Shown: piece by piece, positions 1 through 12,803 of the stretch
How positions within the stretch are numbered: position 1 is the stretch's first letter
Layout of the letters: every line of letters begins with the position of its first letter
Source of the DNA: Apium graveolens
Taxonomy: Eukaryota > Streptophyta > Magnoliopsida > Apiales > Apiaceae
Length of the DNA stretch: 64,000 bases
Direction of reading: 5' to 3'
Assembly: GCF_009905375.1 (NCBI RefSeq)
Contig: NC_133652.1
Coordinates: forward strand, 17,906,850 to 17,970,849
Notes under the pieces: model-generated
Seen by the model: the letters and a program-made list of their open reading frames with translations, nothing else
The model's database searches: none
Told to the model about the DNA's origin: nothing
Translations under genes and position numbers: made by a program

Positions 1-1594
1 GCCTTGTACACAACATCGCGTACATGATAGATCCTATTGCTGAAGCATAAGGAATCTTACTCATACGTTATCTTTCCTCAGGTGTCTTAGGAGACATTTT
101 TTCGGAAAGGGGCACTCCATGGCTCATCGGTATGAGATCTCTTTTGGAGTTTTCCATGCTAAACCTTTTAAGCACTTTCTGGATGTATGTACCATGGGTA
201 AAACCTATCATTCTTCTAGATCTATCTCTATAGATCTTCATACCGAGAATGTAGGATGCTTCTCCCAAGTCCTTCATGGTGAAGTTCTTTGATAGCCATA
301 CTTTGACCGATTGTAGCATCAGTATATCATTTCCTATAAGAAGTATGCCATCCACATACAATACAATAAATGTTACCGCGCTCCCACTAACCTTCTTGTA
401 GACACATGGTTCATCTATATTTTTTGATAAAACCAAACTCTTTGATTGTCTCATCAAAACGGATGTTCAATCTACGAGAAGCTTGCCTTAAACCATATAT
501 AATTCGCAGTAGCTTACACACTAGGTGTTCATTTCCCTTGGAAAGAAAACCCTCTGGTTGTGTCATATACACTTCCTCCTCAAGTTCCCCATTGAGGAAG
601 GCCATTTTCACGTCCATTTGCCAGATCTCATAGTTGTAGTAAGCAGCAATCGCAAGCAAAATCCGAATTGATTTTAACAGGGTTACAGGTGAAAAAGTTT
701 CATCAAAGTCAATCCCTTGCCTTTGTTTGAATCCTTTTGCCACGAGCCTGACCTTATAGGTCTCCAATTGGCCATCTGCTCCAATCTTTCTTTTGTATAC
801 CCACTTGCACCCAATAGGCTTAACACCTTCAGGCGCCTCAACCAGAGTCCATACTTGGTTGGTATACATAGATTACGTTTCAGATTTCATGGCACTATGC
901 CATTTCTCTGAGTCAACACTACTCATAGCCTCATTATAGGTCATAGGGTCATCATCATCAATGATTGACAACTCATTGTCATTCTCAATGACAAGGCCAT
1001 AATACCTCTCAGGTTGGCGAGACACTCTCCCTGTCCTACGAATGGGTTGTTCCACAGAAGGTTGTTCAGTCTGAAAAGGTGTTTCCACTTGATCCGTAGT
1101 AGTTTGTGCTTCTTAAACTTCATCAAGTTCAATTTTGCTCCCACTGTTTCCTTCAAGGATAAACTCCTTTTCCAAGAAGGTAGCATGTCTGGAGACAAAC
1201 ACCCGATGATCGGTGTAAAAGTAATACCCCAAAGTCTCTTTAGGATATCCCACAAAATTACATTTTATGGATCGAGATTCCAGCTTATCTGGGTCAACTT
1301 TCTTGACATAAGCTGGACATCCCCAAATCTTAAAGTGTTTAAGACTCGGTTTCCTTTCTTTCCATATCTCATATGGTGTTTGAGGAACAGATTTGGAAGG
1401 CACCTTATTCAGTAAATATGCTGAGGTTTCCAATACATAACCCCACAGGAATACTGGAAGATTCGCATAGCTCATCATGGACCGAACCATGTATAATAAA
1501 GTTCGGTTTCTCCTTTCAGATACCACATTTAACTGTGGAGTATATGGAGGAGTCCACTGGGAGACTATACCATTTTCTTTGAGGGATACTTCTC
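1..1594 (-). pseudogene. Ty1/Copia polyprotein fragment: integrase C-half and reverse transcriptase
   Basis: Read on the minus strand from 1594 downward, this is one reading frame running from the end of the integrase core (TPPYTPQLN then SERRNRT, about 1560-1500) through the GYPKETLGYYFY region to a Copia reverse transcriptase. The RT shows KWVYKRKIGADG, RLVAKGF, DVKMAFLNGELEEEVYM and the catalytic YVDG motif, where YVDD is usual. Lesions seen: in-frame stops at 1113-1115, 873-875 and 68-70, and a frameshift near 440-470, between the fingers/palm and the YVDG part. The frame continues to the window edge, so RNase H would lie outside. Gag, protease and the integrase N-terminus are missing. 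It is a dead fragment; the Copia lineage is not assigned. Confidence 0.9.
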
Positions 1595-1599
1595 AGCAT

Positions 1600-2480
1600 A
1601 TCGCGACTATCCGGATAATACGAATTCACTACTTAGAATACCAAGAACCTATTCAGTGAGTAGTTACCGTACAATTAATTCCTTCTACCCTGCAATGTCA
1701 CGATTAAATACAAGGCATGGAATTTGTGTCAAGCCTATCTTATTTAATCACTTGCTTTCCCATTCACTATGCTTAGTTCTATCTAATGTAAATTAGAAAC
1801 TCCTTTCTAATTTCATTCACTCTGGCCAGAGATTCCTGAACTAACATAAGTGGATCAGCATTGAACATTCTCTTCCTATACTGGAAGGGGTAGATCCTTT
1901 ATTGATCATACACTATCTTCGTGTATAAATTCTTATACCCAGTAGAGCCCTTATAATTGTCGCTTGAGACTAAAAACTAAACCAAAGCACAATTCAGTGT
2001 ACACAAGATGACTATGATGACCTCAAGTCTAAGGATACTTGTACAACTATCACTATGTGAACAACTGCTGACACGTGAGTGAACTCCATCAGTTGTTCAG
2101 CTGTGTGAGTCATGTTCAGTAAACTTATTCTATAATAAGCACCTACATACTAGCTATAGTGTCACCACACAAATGTCTATGAGAACAGACATCCTTCATA
2201 ATGAAGCAAGCATAGTATGTACCGATCTTTGCGGATTATTAGTTACCAGTTAGTAATCCTACAACCAGAAACTATTTAAGTTTAGAGTTATCATCTTTTA
2301 GGTTTCATTATTATGATCTCATCACAATCCATAAAAAGCTTTACTCTAAACTGTGGTATATCTTATTTAAACATTTAAATAGATAGAGCCCGCAATAAAA
2401 ACAAAACAAGTCTTTTATTAATATCAATGAAATCAAAACAGATTACATAAAAGTTATTCCTAAATCCTCATACATGATTG
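1600..2480 (-). other. Non-coding retroelement-like stretch between two Copia fragments
   Basis: No reading frame with family similarity is visible. The stretch sits directly against the integrase fragment at about 1595 on one side and the truncated RT of the next Copia element at about 2500 on the other. It resembles retroelement non-coding DNA (a 3' region or LTR) rather than a host gene. The parent element is not identified. Confidence 0.4.
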
Positions 2481-2504
2481 GACTTAGGACATATCTCTTT
2501 CACA

Positions 2505-5500
2505 TTGGTAAATGTAAATAAAGAATAATCAGCAACTGTTTGAACAAAACCAAGGCTGAGAAGAACATATGCCAATTTCTCAAACCATACACGGGAAGCT
2601 TGCTTTAACACCCGTAAATAGATTTGTTTAATTTGCAAACAACAGAAGTGCCATATAAAGGATGTTCTTTGGGCAACTCCATGTACACTTCCTCTACCAA
2701 ATCGCCATGGAGGAAGGCATTATTAATATCCAGCTGATGTAAATCCCAACCTTTAGCTGCAACCAAAGCTAGAAGAGTACGAACAGTTGACATCTTAGCA
2801 ACTAGGGCAAACATGTTGTGGTAATCTTGGCCTTCAATTTGGGTATAACCCTTTGCCACCAAACGGGCCTTGTATTTGTCTAAAGAACCATGCATTTACC
2901 AGCAGGAAGAGAATCAACAACAGTCCAACTATCATTATTTTCTAATGTAGTTAACTCCTTATGCATAGCATCGACCCACTTGGGATCTAACTTGGCCTGA
3001 TTGTATGTGTGAGGCTCTTTAAGAATTACAGTGCTCACAACACAAGCATACATTGTATATGGTGGAGAATAATGAGAGAAATTATACTTTTGATGGTCAA
3101 TAGGACAATTCAAAAGAATTGTATTTGCCTTGGACATTGTAGGAACAATAAAATCCTTCATCCAAGAAGGTTGTACTTTGTGCCTTAAAGAGATCCTTGG
3201 AACAACAGGTTTAATATCAGAAGGTGTAACATCAGAAGGTGGTCTAGTATCAGAAGAGGAATGTATAGTAAGAGAAGGTGGGGTAGGAGAACTAGGTGGC
3301 GTAGAAAACTGAGGAAAATGTCCAGAAGAGTCAGATTGTATATTAACAGTTGGAAGAACACGGCTCTCATGGATTAAAAAGGTGTCTAGGGGGTGTCATG
3401 TGTAGCATCACAAAAGGTTGTAGCAGGAACAGTATAAGGAAGTTTACGGGAACAAGGTAGATCAGTAGTGCAAGGAAAAACACTTCCATTAAAGACAACA
3501 TGACGAGATATGTGTATTTGGTGAGTAAGTGGATCGTACAACTTGTAGCCCTTTTGTGTGATAGAATTCCCAATAAAAATAGTTTTGACAACACGAGGAG
3601 CGAGTTTGTCATTGTGATGAACATACATATATGCTAAACAACCAAAAACACGGAGATGATCGTAACAGGGTGGCTTCCCAAGTAAATTCTCATAAGGTGA
3701 AATAAAACCTAGAACAGAACTTGGAATACTGTTAATAAGATAGGTGGAAGTAATAAGGCAATCACCCCAGAAAGAAAGGGGAAGATGTGACTGAAAAAGA
3801 AGTGCTCGTGACATCTCAAGTAAATTACGATGTCGACGTTCGACCCTCCCATTCTGCTGTGGCGTATACGAACAAGAGGTTTGATGTACCACACCATGAA
3901 CATCAAAGAATAAACGTAAATCAGTGTTAATAAACTCCCCCCCCCCATTATCAGTACGTATAGATGTGATGTTAGTAGAAAATTGTGTTTCAACATAAGA
4001 AAAAAAATCACATATGGATTGAGTAACGTGTTGTTTAGTAGGTAAAAGGATGTTCCAAATAGCACGAGAAAAATCATCGACAATAGTCACAAAATATCTA
4101 CAACCATTATAAGTGGGTGTCCGATATGGACCCCAAACATCAAAATGTACAAGTTCAAACAAACGAGAAGCATTAGAATGACTTAAAGAGAAAGGAAGTT
4201 TGCATTGCTTAGCTAATGGACAAGTATTACAAGGTTCAAGCATCTTAGTATTAGAGGATTGCAAGTCTAATACATGAATTTTGGATAAAACTTGTGAAGG
4301 GACATGACCCAAACGCTGATGCCAGAGAGTATGTGATGAAGAAATCGAGGCAGTGAAAGCTTGTACATAATCTGATGTGTTGGAAAGTTGATACAAGCTT
4401 CCAGTAAGATTGCCAAAAACCAATTCCCTCTTCCAGTATTGGTCCTGCAAATAACACGTACTAGCGGTGAATTGAATTGTAGAAGAAAGTTGAGAGGACA
4501 ATTTGCTAACAGAAAGTAAATTGAAAGTGAAGGAAGGAACTAAAAGAACCTCAGGAATAAGGATGGAAAGGGGTTGGAGAAAAACAGACCCACTATGAGT
4601 TACTACAACATTATTACCATTAGGGAATTGTACGGTTAAAGGTACATCTAGCAAAGAAATATCTTGCATAAAACTGATATTGTAGCACATGTGGTTCGTG
4701 GCTCCGGTGTCTAAAACCTAAATATTTTGTTGAAGACAAGTAGAAGATGAAAATGAATATGCAGTTACTGCCAAGTGTGTAGCAAGACTGAACTGAGGTG
4801 ATACATGAGCATTGGAAGTAGAGTTGTTGAGGCATTTCATGATTGAGTGTAACTGAGTCTGTAGTTCCTCCATTTTATAAGACAAAGTAGCTGAAGATTG
4901 ATCAGTGTTGGCAGGATTTGTACCCTGGGAAACCTGAGCAGCAACAGGTTTTGCAGAAGAATGTTGAAATCTAGAATGTGGAACAAATCTGCGTTTCCCT
5001 TTGTTGTTAGGGTGCAAAGGATGATCAAGAGGATACCCTATGAGCTTGTAGCATTTGTCTTTATTATGACCCTTTATATGACAATGAGAGCATTCTTGAA
5101 CATAAACATTGGATCTATCACTGAATCTATTGGGAATATACGGAGAAGAACTAGAACCAGATGGAGTAGGTAAGTTGACCATCATTGAAATTGGAGATGG
5201 CACTGTGCCATGAGATTGCCTCTGCTTCTCCTCTTGTTTAATGAGCATAAACGCTTGGTTAACTGTTGGCCATGGGTTCATCATTAGTAGCTGTCCTCTG
5301 GCCGCTGTATAGCTAGAATGAAGTCCCATTAAAAATTGTATCAAACGAGTCTTCTCCAATTGTAATTCCCACTCTTTATTAGTAGCACATGTGCACTATA
5401 CACCAGGTGACAAAGCTATGGGTTCATCCCAGAAACCTTTGAGTTTATTAAAGTAAAACTCGAATGAATCATTTCCTTGTTCGAGTTTAAACAATGCTCG

Positions 5501-5971
5501 TTGAGTCTCATAGAATTTGTGACCACTGACTGCTGAGAAACGTTCACTAAGCTCATTCCAAACCAGAGCAGCACTGTCCATATAATTCATGATGTTGCTA
5601 ATGTCATCAGATACGGTGTTCAATATCCAGGTGATTACCATATCATTAACTCGTTTCCAATGAGCGTAAAGAGGAAAATCCATAGCAGGTGCCACAAAAT
5701 CACCATTAACAATCACTAGTTTATTTTTCGCAGACAAGGCAATTTGCAAAGACCTTTTCCAGGACGCGTAGTTTTCAGAACCAGTAAGCTTCTTCGAGAT
5801 TAAAACCATACCAGGTTGATCATTATTATGCAAGAAAAGTGGATGTGCATTGGTATCAATAAAGTTAGGATACTGAGGAGTTGTATCGGAAGGTGTTGAA
5901 GGTGATGTCATTGTATTAGATCGTATAACAACTTGAGCATATGTGCGATGAGGAGATGAATAAGATGACAT
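2505..5971 (-). pseudogene. Copia gag-pol polyprotein with internal stops
   Basis: Gag starts at 5971 (MSSYSSPHRTYAQVV) with a UBN2-type capsid region (GSENYASWKRSLQIAL). A zinc knuckle CSHCHIKGHNKDKC follows near 5080-5040. The protease motif DTGATNHM lies at about 4711-4688. Integrase shows HQRLGH, CNTCPLAKQ, DDFSR, RTDNGGEF-like and QQNGRVERRHR motifs down to about 3840. The RT starts near 2890 with [14 protein letters not shown] and [10 protein letters not shown]. Gag and protease-integrase are in one frame, interrupted by TAG at 5396-5398 in gag and TAG at 4718-4720 exactly where a Trp precedes the protease LDTGA. Further damage: a stop and frameshift at 3386-3370, a small deletion with frameshift near 2890-2880, and a frameshift at about 2608. 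Only the first part of RT remains. Confidence 0.9.
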
Positions 5972-6313
5972 TCATGTAGAGGGAGAGAAGATGAGTGATA
6001 CGGTCGTAACTAATCGAACTAACACATGCTCATCAGAATCAACACATTCGAAGAAGAATTTCGTCAAACACATTTGAGTAATACAACATAAACTCAAAAT
6101 AGAAGCAATCAATCAAGAAGAAACAATATAATCACGAACAAACACAACGATTAGTCGTAAAACACAATTGCAGAACTAAAGAGATATGATCAACACAAAC
6201 AACAGAGAGCAAATCTATCGAATTAAAAAATATGAAGAAAAGCTCACAAAAATAATGGAGATTGCATCACACGGTTCATGAAGAGGAGATCGAAGAATCA
6301 ATTACGGAAAGAA
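5972..6313 (-). other. Copia 5' leader between primer-binding site and gag
   Basis: About 340 bases of A-rich (minus strand T-rich) non-coding DNA lie between the tRNA primer-binding site and the gag start codon. This is the normal place for packaging signals in a Copia element. No open frame or other feature is visible. Confidence 0.6.
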
Positions 6314-6325
6314 GCTCTGATACCA
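6314..6325 (-). other. Primer-binding site for initiator tRNA-Met
   Basis: The minus strand reads TGGTATCAGAGC, complementary to the 3' end of plant initiator methionine tRNA, and is the standard Copia primer-binding site. It marks the inner edge of the 5' LTR and fixes the element's orientation. Confidence 0.9.
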
Positions 6326-6329
6326 TATT

Positions 6330-6660
6330 AAGATTTTTAATATTGTGTTGAAACTCCATTAGAGCAATTATGCAAAGTTGTGTATGTGTATTGTTATGTA
6401 ACATCCGTGGAATAAAATGTATTGTCCATTGAAGAAGAAAAGTAATTGTACAGAGAAGAAAAGTGAGTACAGAGTTTTTTGTAATAAGAGAGATTTATAT
6501 TCTATTTTCTATAACAAAAACGGTTATGATAAGATGTACTAACTATCAGGTTGTATATAAGCTACTACTTATCAAGATGATAAGAGTTATGTGCAATAAT
6601 CATCATTATTATTGAAGAGTACTATTTCTTAGATATAAAGGTGGTTCGACTATTAAACAA
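6330..6660 (-). repeat. Probable 5' LTR of the Copia element
   Basis: The roughly 330 bases outside the primer-binding site contain a TATA-like box on the minus strand (CTTATATAC, about 6553-6561) and end close to the primer-binding site. The exact ends are uncertain because no partner LTR exists in the window; likely ends are the TGTT/AACA-like borders near 6347 and 6658. Confidence 0.55.
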
Positions 6661-7601
6661 GAAAGAAAAATTATACTTATCCAAATAATATATTGATATT
6701 TTATGCAGCTTTATGAATATTAAATCTATTTTTTTATTTTACCGATTCATTAAATTTTTTTGCGGATCAAAAATTTTCCTTTGGCAAAAATTAAAGTCCG
6801 TGACACACATTGTACATGTTACAAGAAAGTCCAAAAGTCTGGATAAAAAACGTGGGAAAAAATGCATTCTAAACACAAAATATCATAAATTTAACTTATT
6901 TTGATTGACTTCTATATATTAATAATAGTAGAATTTATGTTGGACGCCAACAGATTACTTACATGAGCTTTTAACTAAGATTATAAGAATTTTGAGCAAA
7001 AATAGTGATTTAACAGCCTCTTAAATTCCTTAAAAAGTTAAGAGTAACATCTAATAACTTATCAATAAAGATCCACTAACCATTCCTTATTTTGTTTTTA
7101 TCAATAAAAAATTCAATTCTCCCACTTTTTTGACTCATTTTCTCTATTTTCCTTCACTTTTTGTCCAATTATTTATAGATATATTATATATTATTATAAT
7201 AATAATAAGGAATGTATATAAAGATCGTTGTTGGAGTTGAAATACAAAACAATGTTTTAAATTATTGAAAATTATTATTTTATAATATATAAGTAACACA
7301 CTAAGATACTGGCTCGGACTTGCTCTTCCTACATAAAACCTTATAAATTAAAATAGCTAATTAAAATATTCCGCGCAGACACAAGAAAAATAGAAAAAAC
7401 AATCTCTGAACAATAAATCTACAGTAACTACGCGCAATTTACAGTAGTAAATGTAAGCTGCCAACAGTGACTCAGATTCGGAGCGTATCAATCAAGTTTC
7501 GGCGGGATAATAAAAAAATAAAAATTTATAAACCCATTCAGCTGCTAAAACCCAGTGTGTTACTATACTCGCAGTATAACCCCCAAATTTTGCTGATAAA
7601 A
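6661..7601. other. Intergenic DNA and promoter region of the SUMO-like gene
   Basis: AT-rich spacer with no convincing gene. The last few hundred bases must contain the promoter and 5' UTR of the SUMO-like gene starting at 7602. A short ATA/ATT-rich run lies near 7180-7210. I cannot place a TATA box or transcription start with confidence. Confidence 0.5.
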
Positions 7602-10600
7602 ATGGTGAGATTTCCCCCTTTCTTCTTTAATTTAATTTTTCTAGGGTTTCATTCTTATTATATACATGTATGTATTAATCTCTCATCAATTAAATTTTAC
7701 AGGATGATCCTAACGAAGAACTCGAACCTCTGTTCGATTACAGCCGCGTTCAGCCTCTCGATCTCGTTTCTTTAGACGGTTCGTTTCATCTCCTACATCA
7801 ATTTAACCTATACATACATATATGTGTTTGTGTGTGATCATTGAATTTGAATTTAAATTGAATTTGAATTTTAGATGACGATGACGATTCAATTCCGATT
7901 CCTCCTAAAAAACAGAAATTATCGGAAGGAGAGAAGTCGGCGGATGTAAGCTTTATTGTTTTTCGGTATAGCTGAATGCTGGTGTTATGTTAGTTTAGCT
8001 TAATTTAAGTTGAATTGATTTTTTTAATGCGTGTACATTGTTTACGTGAATTAGGCTAATAATTTAGCTTCGAGTAAGAATGTGATTAAAATTGATGATG
8101 GCGAAGATGAGGAGGATTGGTTGCCTTCTCCGGTTAAAGTCTCAATTGATACTCTAAAGCGGGAAGAGGATTCTATGATTAAGGCTATTAGGTAATGTTT
8201 CAAACTTGGTTAATGAATATTTAAAAGGATTATCTTATCTGTTGAAACGGTTACTTTTGTTATGTTTGATTCGTTAAAACATGGTGAACCGGCATCGTTT
8301 AGGAAGATAAAGGGAAGTGATTTATTATTAAAATGGCGTTGTTTTGATCGATGAGAAGTGGTGTCTATTTGCTTTATATTACACTGTGTCAACTTGGGAT
8401 CTTGAGCATTTAATGGCAGGATCTTTTAGCCAATTCCAAGGCGACATGTGGCAACCTTTTAGTCTAGGTATTGGATGATTAGAAAGTGGGAGCAGCAGGA
8501 TTGAGCGTGAAACTTTCTGTTTGTTCATGTAATTAGTAACCGATTATTGAAGAAACCCAACTTTGTTCATTTTTAGTATCTATTAATTTTTTTGGTTGGT
8601 TGTGAATTCATTTTCATTGCTTCTTAAATCTATTGTATGGCTGCAAATTTGTAGATTAGGCTTGAACTCATCACTATGAGAACTTTAAAATTTAATCTAC
8701 TTCAAGGTCTGATAAGTGGGGCTGGAATGATTTAATATCTTTTAGAAGCAAGATTTGGTATAAAATAGTTCATCTTTGGTTGGAAACATAAATAAGATAA
8801 GCAAACATATAATTTTTTTAACTCGATACAGTAATGAGTTGAGCACAAGCAAAGAAGAGTTTGGCTCTTTAAAGTTCATCAACTGCTCAAATATAAAGCA
8901 TGCTGGGCAAATTTGTCAGTTATATATAAATATCCATAGTTATTCTGTAAAATTCTAAATGATATTCGATATGTTAAATAGAGTTTGTGTTTTCTTAAAT
9001 ATGTTAAGTTTAACTGATTTTTTTTACACTTCATTAAGAATTTTGATAAACTCTAATTATGCATATGAATTGTTATGATCGATAAGAGCTCGAGCTCAGT
9101 TCTGTTTGATTTTTTTTCCTTTTGTTTCTACCAGGTAAGCTTGCATTCTGATTAAAAGTTCGCCTTGATTGTCAAATTTTTTTAAACAGATGAAGTTGAA
9201 CACAAGGGAATTTGTTTCGGCTTTGTTAAAATTCAAGTCGGTGATAATTGATAAATTAAATCTATAATGTGAACTCACTAGGTTTATTATGTGCTCTATT
9301 TTATTTTTTATTTTGTTTTACAGTTGTTACCTACTGTAGTCATCCCGTATCTGCTAATATTGTAAATTTATCTTATTATATCATGGAATGCTAATACAGA
9401 TATGCTAAAATTAGCCTGACCCTGTAAATTATTGGTGAAGTCGGTAGTAAAGTGATTCTGTAATGTATTTCATAAATATTATGATATTGTGGGTTTTTTA
9501 ATCTTCAAGTCCGTGTTTAAGTGAATCTATAATGTATAACATAATTGAAGTTTTTCTTCATTACAAGTGAACTTCTTCACCAAAGTTCTGTATCGTAGTT
9601 CACATATTTTCCGCACTATATATTATTGTTGCATTCTCTGCATTCAGCAGGCATAGTAATGATGAACTTGGAAGTTCAAGTGTTTGCACTTATTGTAGCC
9701 TCATAAGAACCTGGTTTAGATTTTGGATCTGACTATTTCTACTGTATTCTACTACTAATTCTTTTATTTTCTGATTTTAGCAGAAGTGCACTTTCGTGGT
9801 TACTTTGGTGTCAGTCATAGTCTCTTACCTATGTTTTTGTGTAGAATACATTCAGTTCTGACCTAAAAGATTTTTTTTTTCTCCAGTTTTTTTCTTACCC
9901 GGGTATTATGTTTATAGGTTGAAGAAGCAGGAGCTTTTGTCTTATGCTCAATCAGCTGAAGATATTCTGCAAAATGTTGATGAGCCTGTTAAAAAGAATT
10001 CAAACACTTCAGATAGTGCGGCAGAGCCCCAGCCAAAGCCTTCTAATGACAGAGCTAAGATAGTAATTTGTATTCAGGACAAAGATGAAGTCAAGCACTT
10101 TAGGGTCTACATGGTACATATACATTTCCGATCAAAGACTTGCCTTCCTTCTTATACTGACATGTCTTGCAGGATTGCATATAGTAGTCAGTTGTTTCCA
10201 TGTTATTAGCTTGAACGATGTGATTGTCTGATATTGACTTGAAGTCTCCGAGTCTACATTTTCTGTGAATTATGAAATGGCCTATAGGTTTTTTAAGTAA
10301 AAAACTCATGACATAATTTAGGTCATTAATACGACAATGAGATCACTATCTTTGTATCGCATGGACCTTGCTGAACAACAATTTGCGACTTTAACACATC
10401 TGTATCCTCCATGTGTTCGGAGTGGGACAAATACAGACTACTTAGTACTGTTATAACTTATATGTATTCATTTATCTACTTGTACTCATTGTTATGATAG
10501 CATTGCCCAGGGGTTGACATGGCATCTTGATGCTAAAAAAACACCTCACCATTTTTGGATGCCATTTGATCTGGCCAGATCTATTTTACCCTTCCCCGAT

Positions 10601-11244
10601 CCAACATTTGGACAAGTTAATGTATTCCATATCTAATATTAACATATACTATATATAACTATATAACAATTATGCTTTCATGATTTAACCATTGAAAATG
10701 ATATGTAATATATAGTATATTTGGATTATGTGATATTATATCTAAATATATGTGCCAAATACTAAAACGTCGATGACAACTAAGCTATGTAACATATAAA
10801 CATACATGAATTTGTATATATATGTTTGACAATATAAATATAATGCATGTACACTATAGCCATTGGTTGGCTTATCGTCATGGTGTCTTGTCGCTCCTTA
10901 CAAAGGCAGTGGCGCCATCACGCTTGGCGCTGTGACGACAATGCATGTACTTGTCGGTTATATACTATGTTTTGTTGATACGGTAAATTGCAAGTTGTAA
11001 AACCTGTATACTGTCACGTTGTTGCAAATAATGTATCTATGAACAATTTATAATCTTATTTCATACATGTATACAGGATGATAAGTTTGAAAAACTTCTT
11101 AAGATGTATGCTGACAAGGTAAAGCTTGACGTAAAAACAATAGCTTTCTCTTTTGATGGTGATAAAATTAGCCCAACAGCTACCCCTGCAGACCTTGGGA
11201 TGGAAGACGAGGACATTGTCGAGGTGCATATGAAGGCAAGATGA
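7602..11244 (+). CDS. SUMO-like (Rad60-SLD/NFATC2IP-type) domain protein
   Basis: Exon model: 7602-7604, 7703-7778, 7875-7945, 8055-8191, 9918-10113 and 11077-11244. All introns are GT-AG and the coding total of 651 nt gives 216 aa. The first exon carries only the ATG. Residues 1-140 are acidic and low complexity (runs of Asp, PPKKQKL, EDEEDWLPSP). Residues about 141-216 form a ubiquitin/SUMO-like fold (KIVICIQDKDEVKHFRVYM ... LGMEDEDIVEVHMKAR) like the SUMO-like domains of Rad60, Esc2 and NFATC2IP. The protein ends KAR with no Gly-Gly, so it should not be conjugated as a modifier. By family it would bind SUMO-pathway partners such as the E2 enzyme in the nucleus; that role is inferred. The Arabidopsis counterpart is probably the small ubiquitin-superfamily protein At1g68185 (from memory). 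Confidence 0.88.
8192..9917 (+). other. Intron 4 of the SUMO-like gene
   Basis: A 1.7-kb intron with donor GTAATG at 8192 and an acceptor TATAG before 9918. It is AT-rich and contains no reading frame or mobile element that I can recognise. Confidence 0.75.
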
Positions 11245-12613
11245 TCCAGGTAATGCTAACTGTGTCATATCCTGTGTATATATGTCTTATGGGTTAGCTG
11301 TTATTATTATTCATTTTTTTTTGTAATCCCTTCCCTGGCCTATCTTCAAGATAAAAATGAATAGAGGATCATTCTGTATTAGCCAAAAAGGGCCTTTAAG
11401 TCATATCCAGATCGGTTTATCTTGTTACTAAATCAGTTCCAATGTAACATTCAGTATTTAACTATTTATTGACTACTTTTACACTATGTTGTGTATGCAA
11501 TCTCATTAGTTTCCTTTTCTTGTTTCATCTAAGCAAGTCAATAAACGACTCCTTTAATATGTGTCCTGTTTTATTTGCCAGTATTAAAGGATTGTTTGCT
11601 TAGAGATTATTGGTGGTGGATTAACATGCATGAACATGTATTCTGTCTACATAGATTTAGGCTTCAGAGTGCTGACTTTTTATAACTCAAAAGGTGACAA
11701 TTTTTAGTATGTTTACCTGGATTTTTATTTTGCACCATAGAAGAACCGTGTCGGATATTTGGACATTGAGCACTTCATTTCATTTTAAGTGTAATCATGC
11801 AAATTCTGTCTGTATAGATACTTTTAACTATTCCATTTAAGTTGGTATCAAATGTTTTAAATTATATATAATTTCTTACCTTTTACAAGTCCGGTATTGG
11901 TAACATCTAAATTCTCTGTTTCAGGATACCAGATAAGTTGGAGGTGTAGCAAATTTGGTTTACTTCCTCCCTATCTTTTTCTCCTCCGTTCTCTGTTGCA
12001 ACTCTTTTCAAGACATTAAATGTCTCTCTGTTGCTCATTTTTGGCTTTCAATTGAACAGTGACAGTGTTTCTTGTGAAGTGTACAAGGATTAAAATCCAT
12101 TACTATTAAACATACAAATATGGACCAATTTTTTTGGTTTTTGACTTTTTTCTTTAGCAATATTTTACTCAAATTATTATAGATTTAGGATTACTATTAA
12201 ATTATGGTTAGTGATACTGTTTTAACCAGGTGATCTACGTTGTTGCTTTCATAATTGGACATGTGAAGGTGATGAATCAACTTATTTAACAAACATGAAT
12301 CATGAGCCAAGTGCTAACTACCACCAAACAAATTATAGCCTTTTAGGTATGGTTTTAGTGAAGATCCATTTAAGTTGTTAATTACAAGTAGTAATACTGA
12401 AGCAAACCACATTCGTGCGTTGCTTCTCTATTACAATAGCTAGTTCATAGCCAGATCTGGTTTTTTTTTGGACAATCAAAGCTCCTCTGTAAGAATTATG
12501 GGAGTAAAATTTATCATAAATTATTACATGTAGATTTAATAAACTAAAATGGTATTGTAGAAGATAATTGTTACTTTTGTTGGATTTGAGGTTTATAAAC
12601 TGTATTACTAGTA
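11245..12613 (+). other. 3' UTR of the SUMO-like gene (possible UTR intron) and spacer
   Basis: Five bases after the stop, CCAG/GTAATG makes a good donor at 11250. TTTCAG at 11919-11924 is a good acceptor, so a 3'-UTR intron 11250-11924 is likely, with the terminal exon starting at 11925. Such an intron lies too close to the stop codon for most models of decay triggering to be certain. Beyond about 12120 nothing is recognisable. Confidence 0.45.
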
Positions 12614-12803
12614 ACAGTGTTACAGATTTCGGAAATCGGAACTATTTGGTTGAGATACCGATTTACGATTTATCGGACGATTTTTAAAAAATCGGATGAT
12701 TAATTGGCGATTTATCGGAAATCGGACAAATATTTTTGACCGATTTTTGAGCGATTTATCGACAATTTTTGAAAAAATCTGCCGATTTCTATAACAGAGG
12801 TAC
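12614..12803. mobile_element. Small hAT-like MITE with palindromic 8-bp target duplication
   Basis: A 190-bp stretch flanked on both sides by TACTAGTA (12606-12613 and 12804-12811). Its ends are imperfect inverted repeats: ACAGTGTTACAGATTTCGG on the left, and GTACCTCTGTTATAGAAA followed by TCGG on the other strand at the right. The body is built from repeated CGATTTATCGGA-like words. The 8-bp duplication suggests the hAT superfamily. The target sequence is itself palindromic, so chance agreement is somewhat more likely. No coding capacity. Confidence 0.55.

Larger units (their letters stand above)
2490..6660 (-). mobile_element. Decayed Ty1/Copia retrotransposon, 3'-truncated
   Basis: Order on the minus strand: a probable LTR (about 6660-6330), a primer-binding site at 6325-6314, a leader, gag, protease, integrase, and reverse transcriptase that breaks off near 2500. 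No second LTR or RNase H is visible at the 3' side, so the element was truncated or overwritten there, next to another retroelement fragment. Several nonsense and frameshift lesions show that it cannot encode its own proteins. Confidence 0.85.

Noticed and set aside
6314..6325. GCTCTGATACCA as part of a tRNA gene
   Set aside because: Only 12 bases match, at the right place for a Copia primer-binding site; the same holds at 37021 and 61568.
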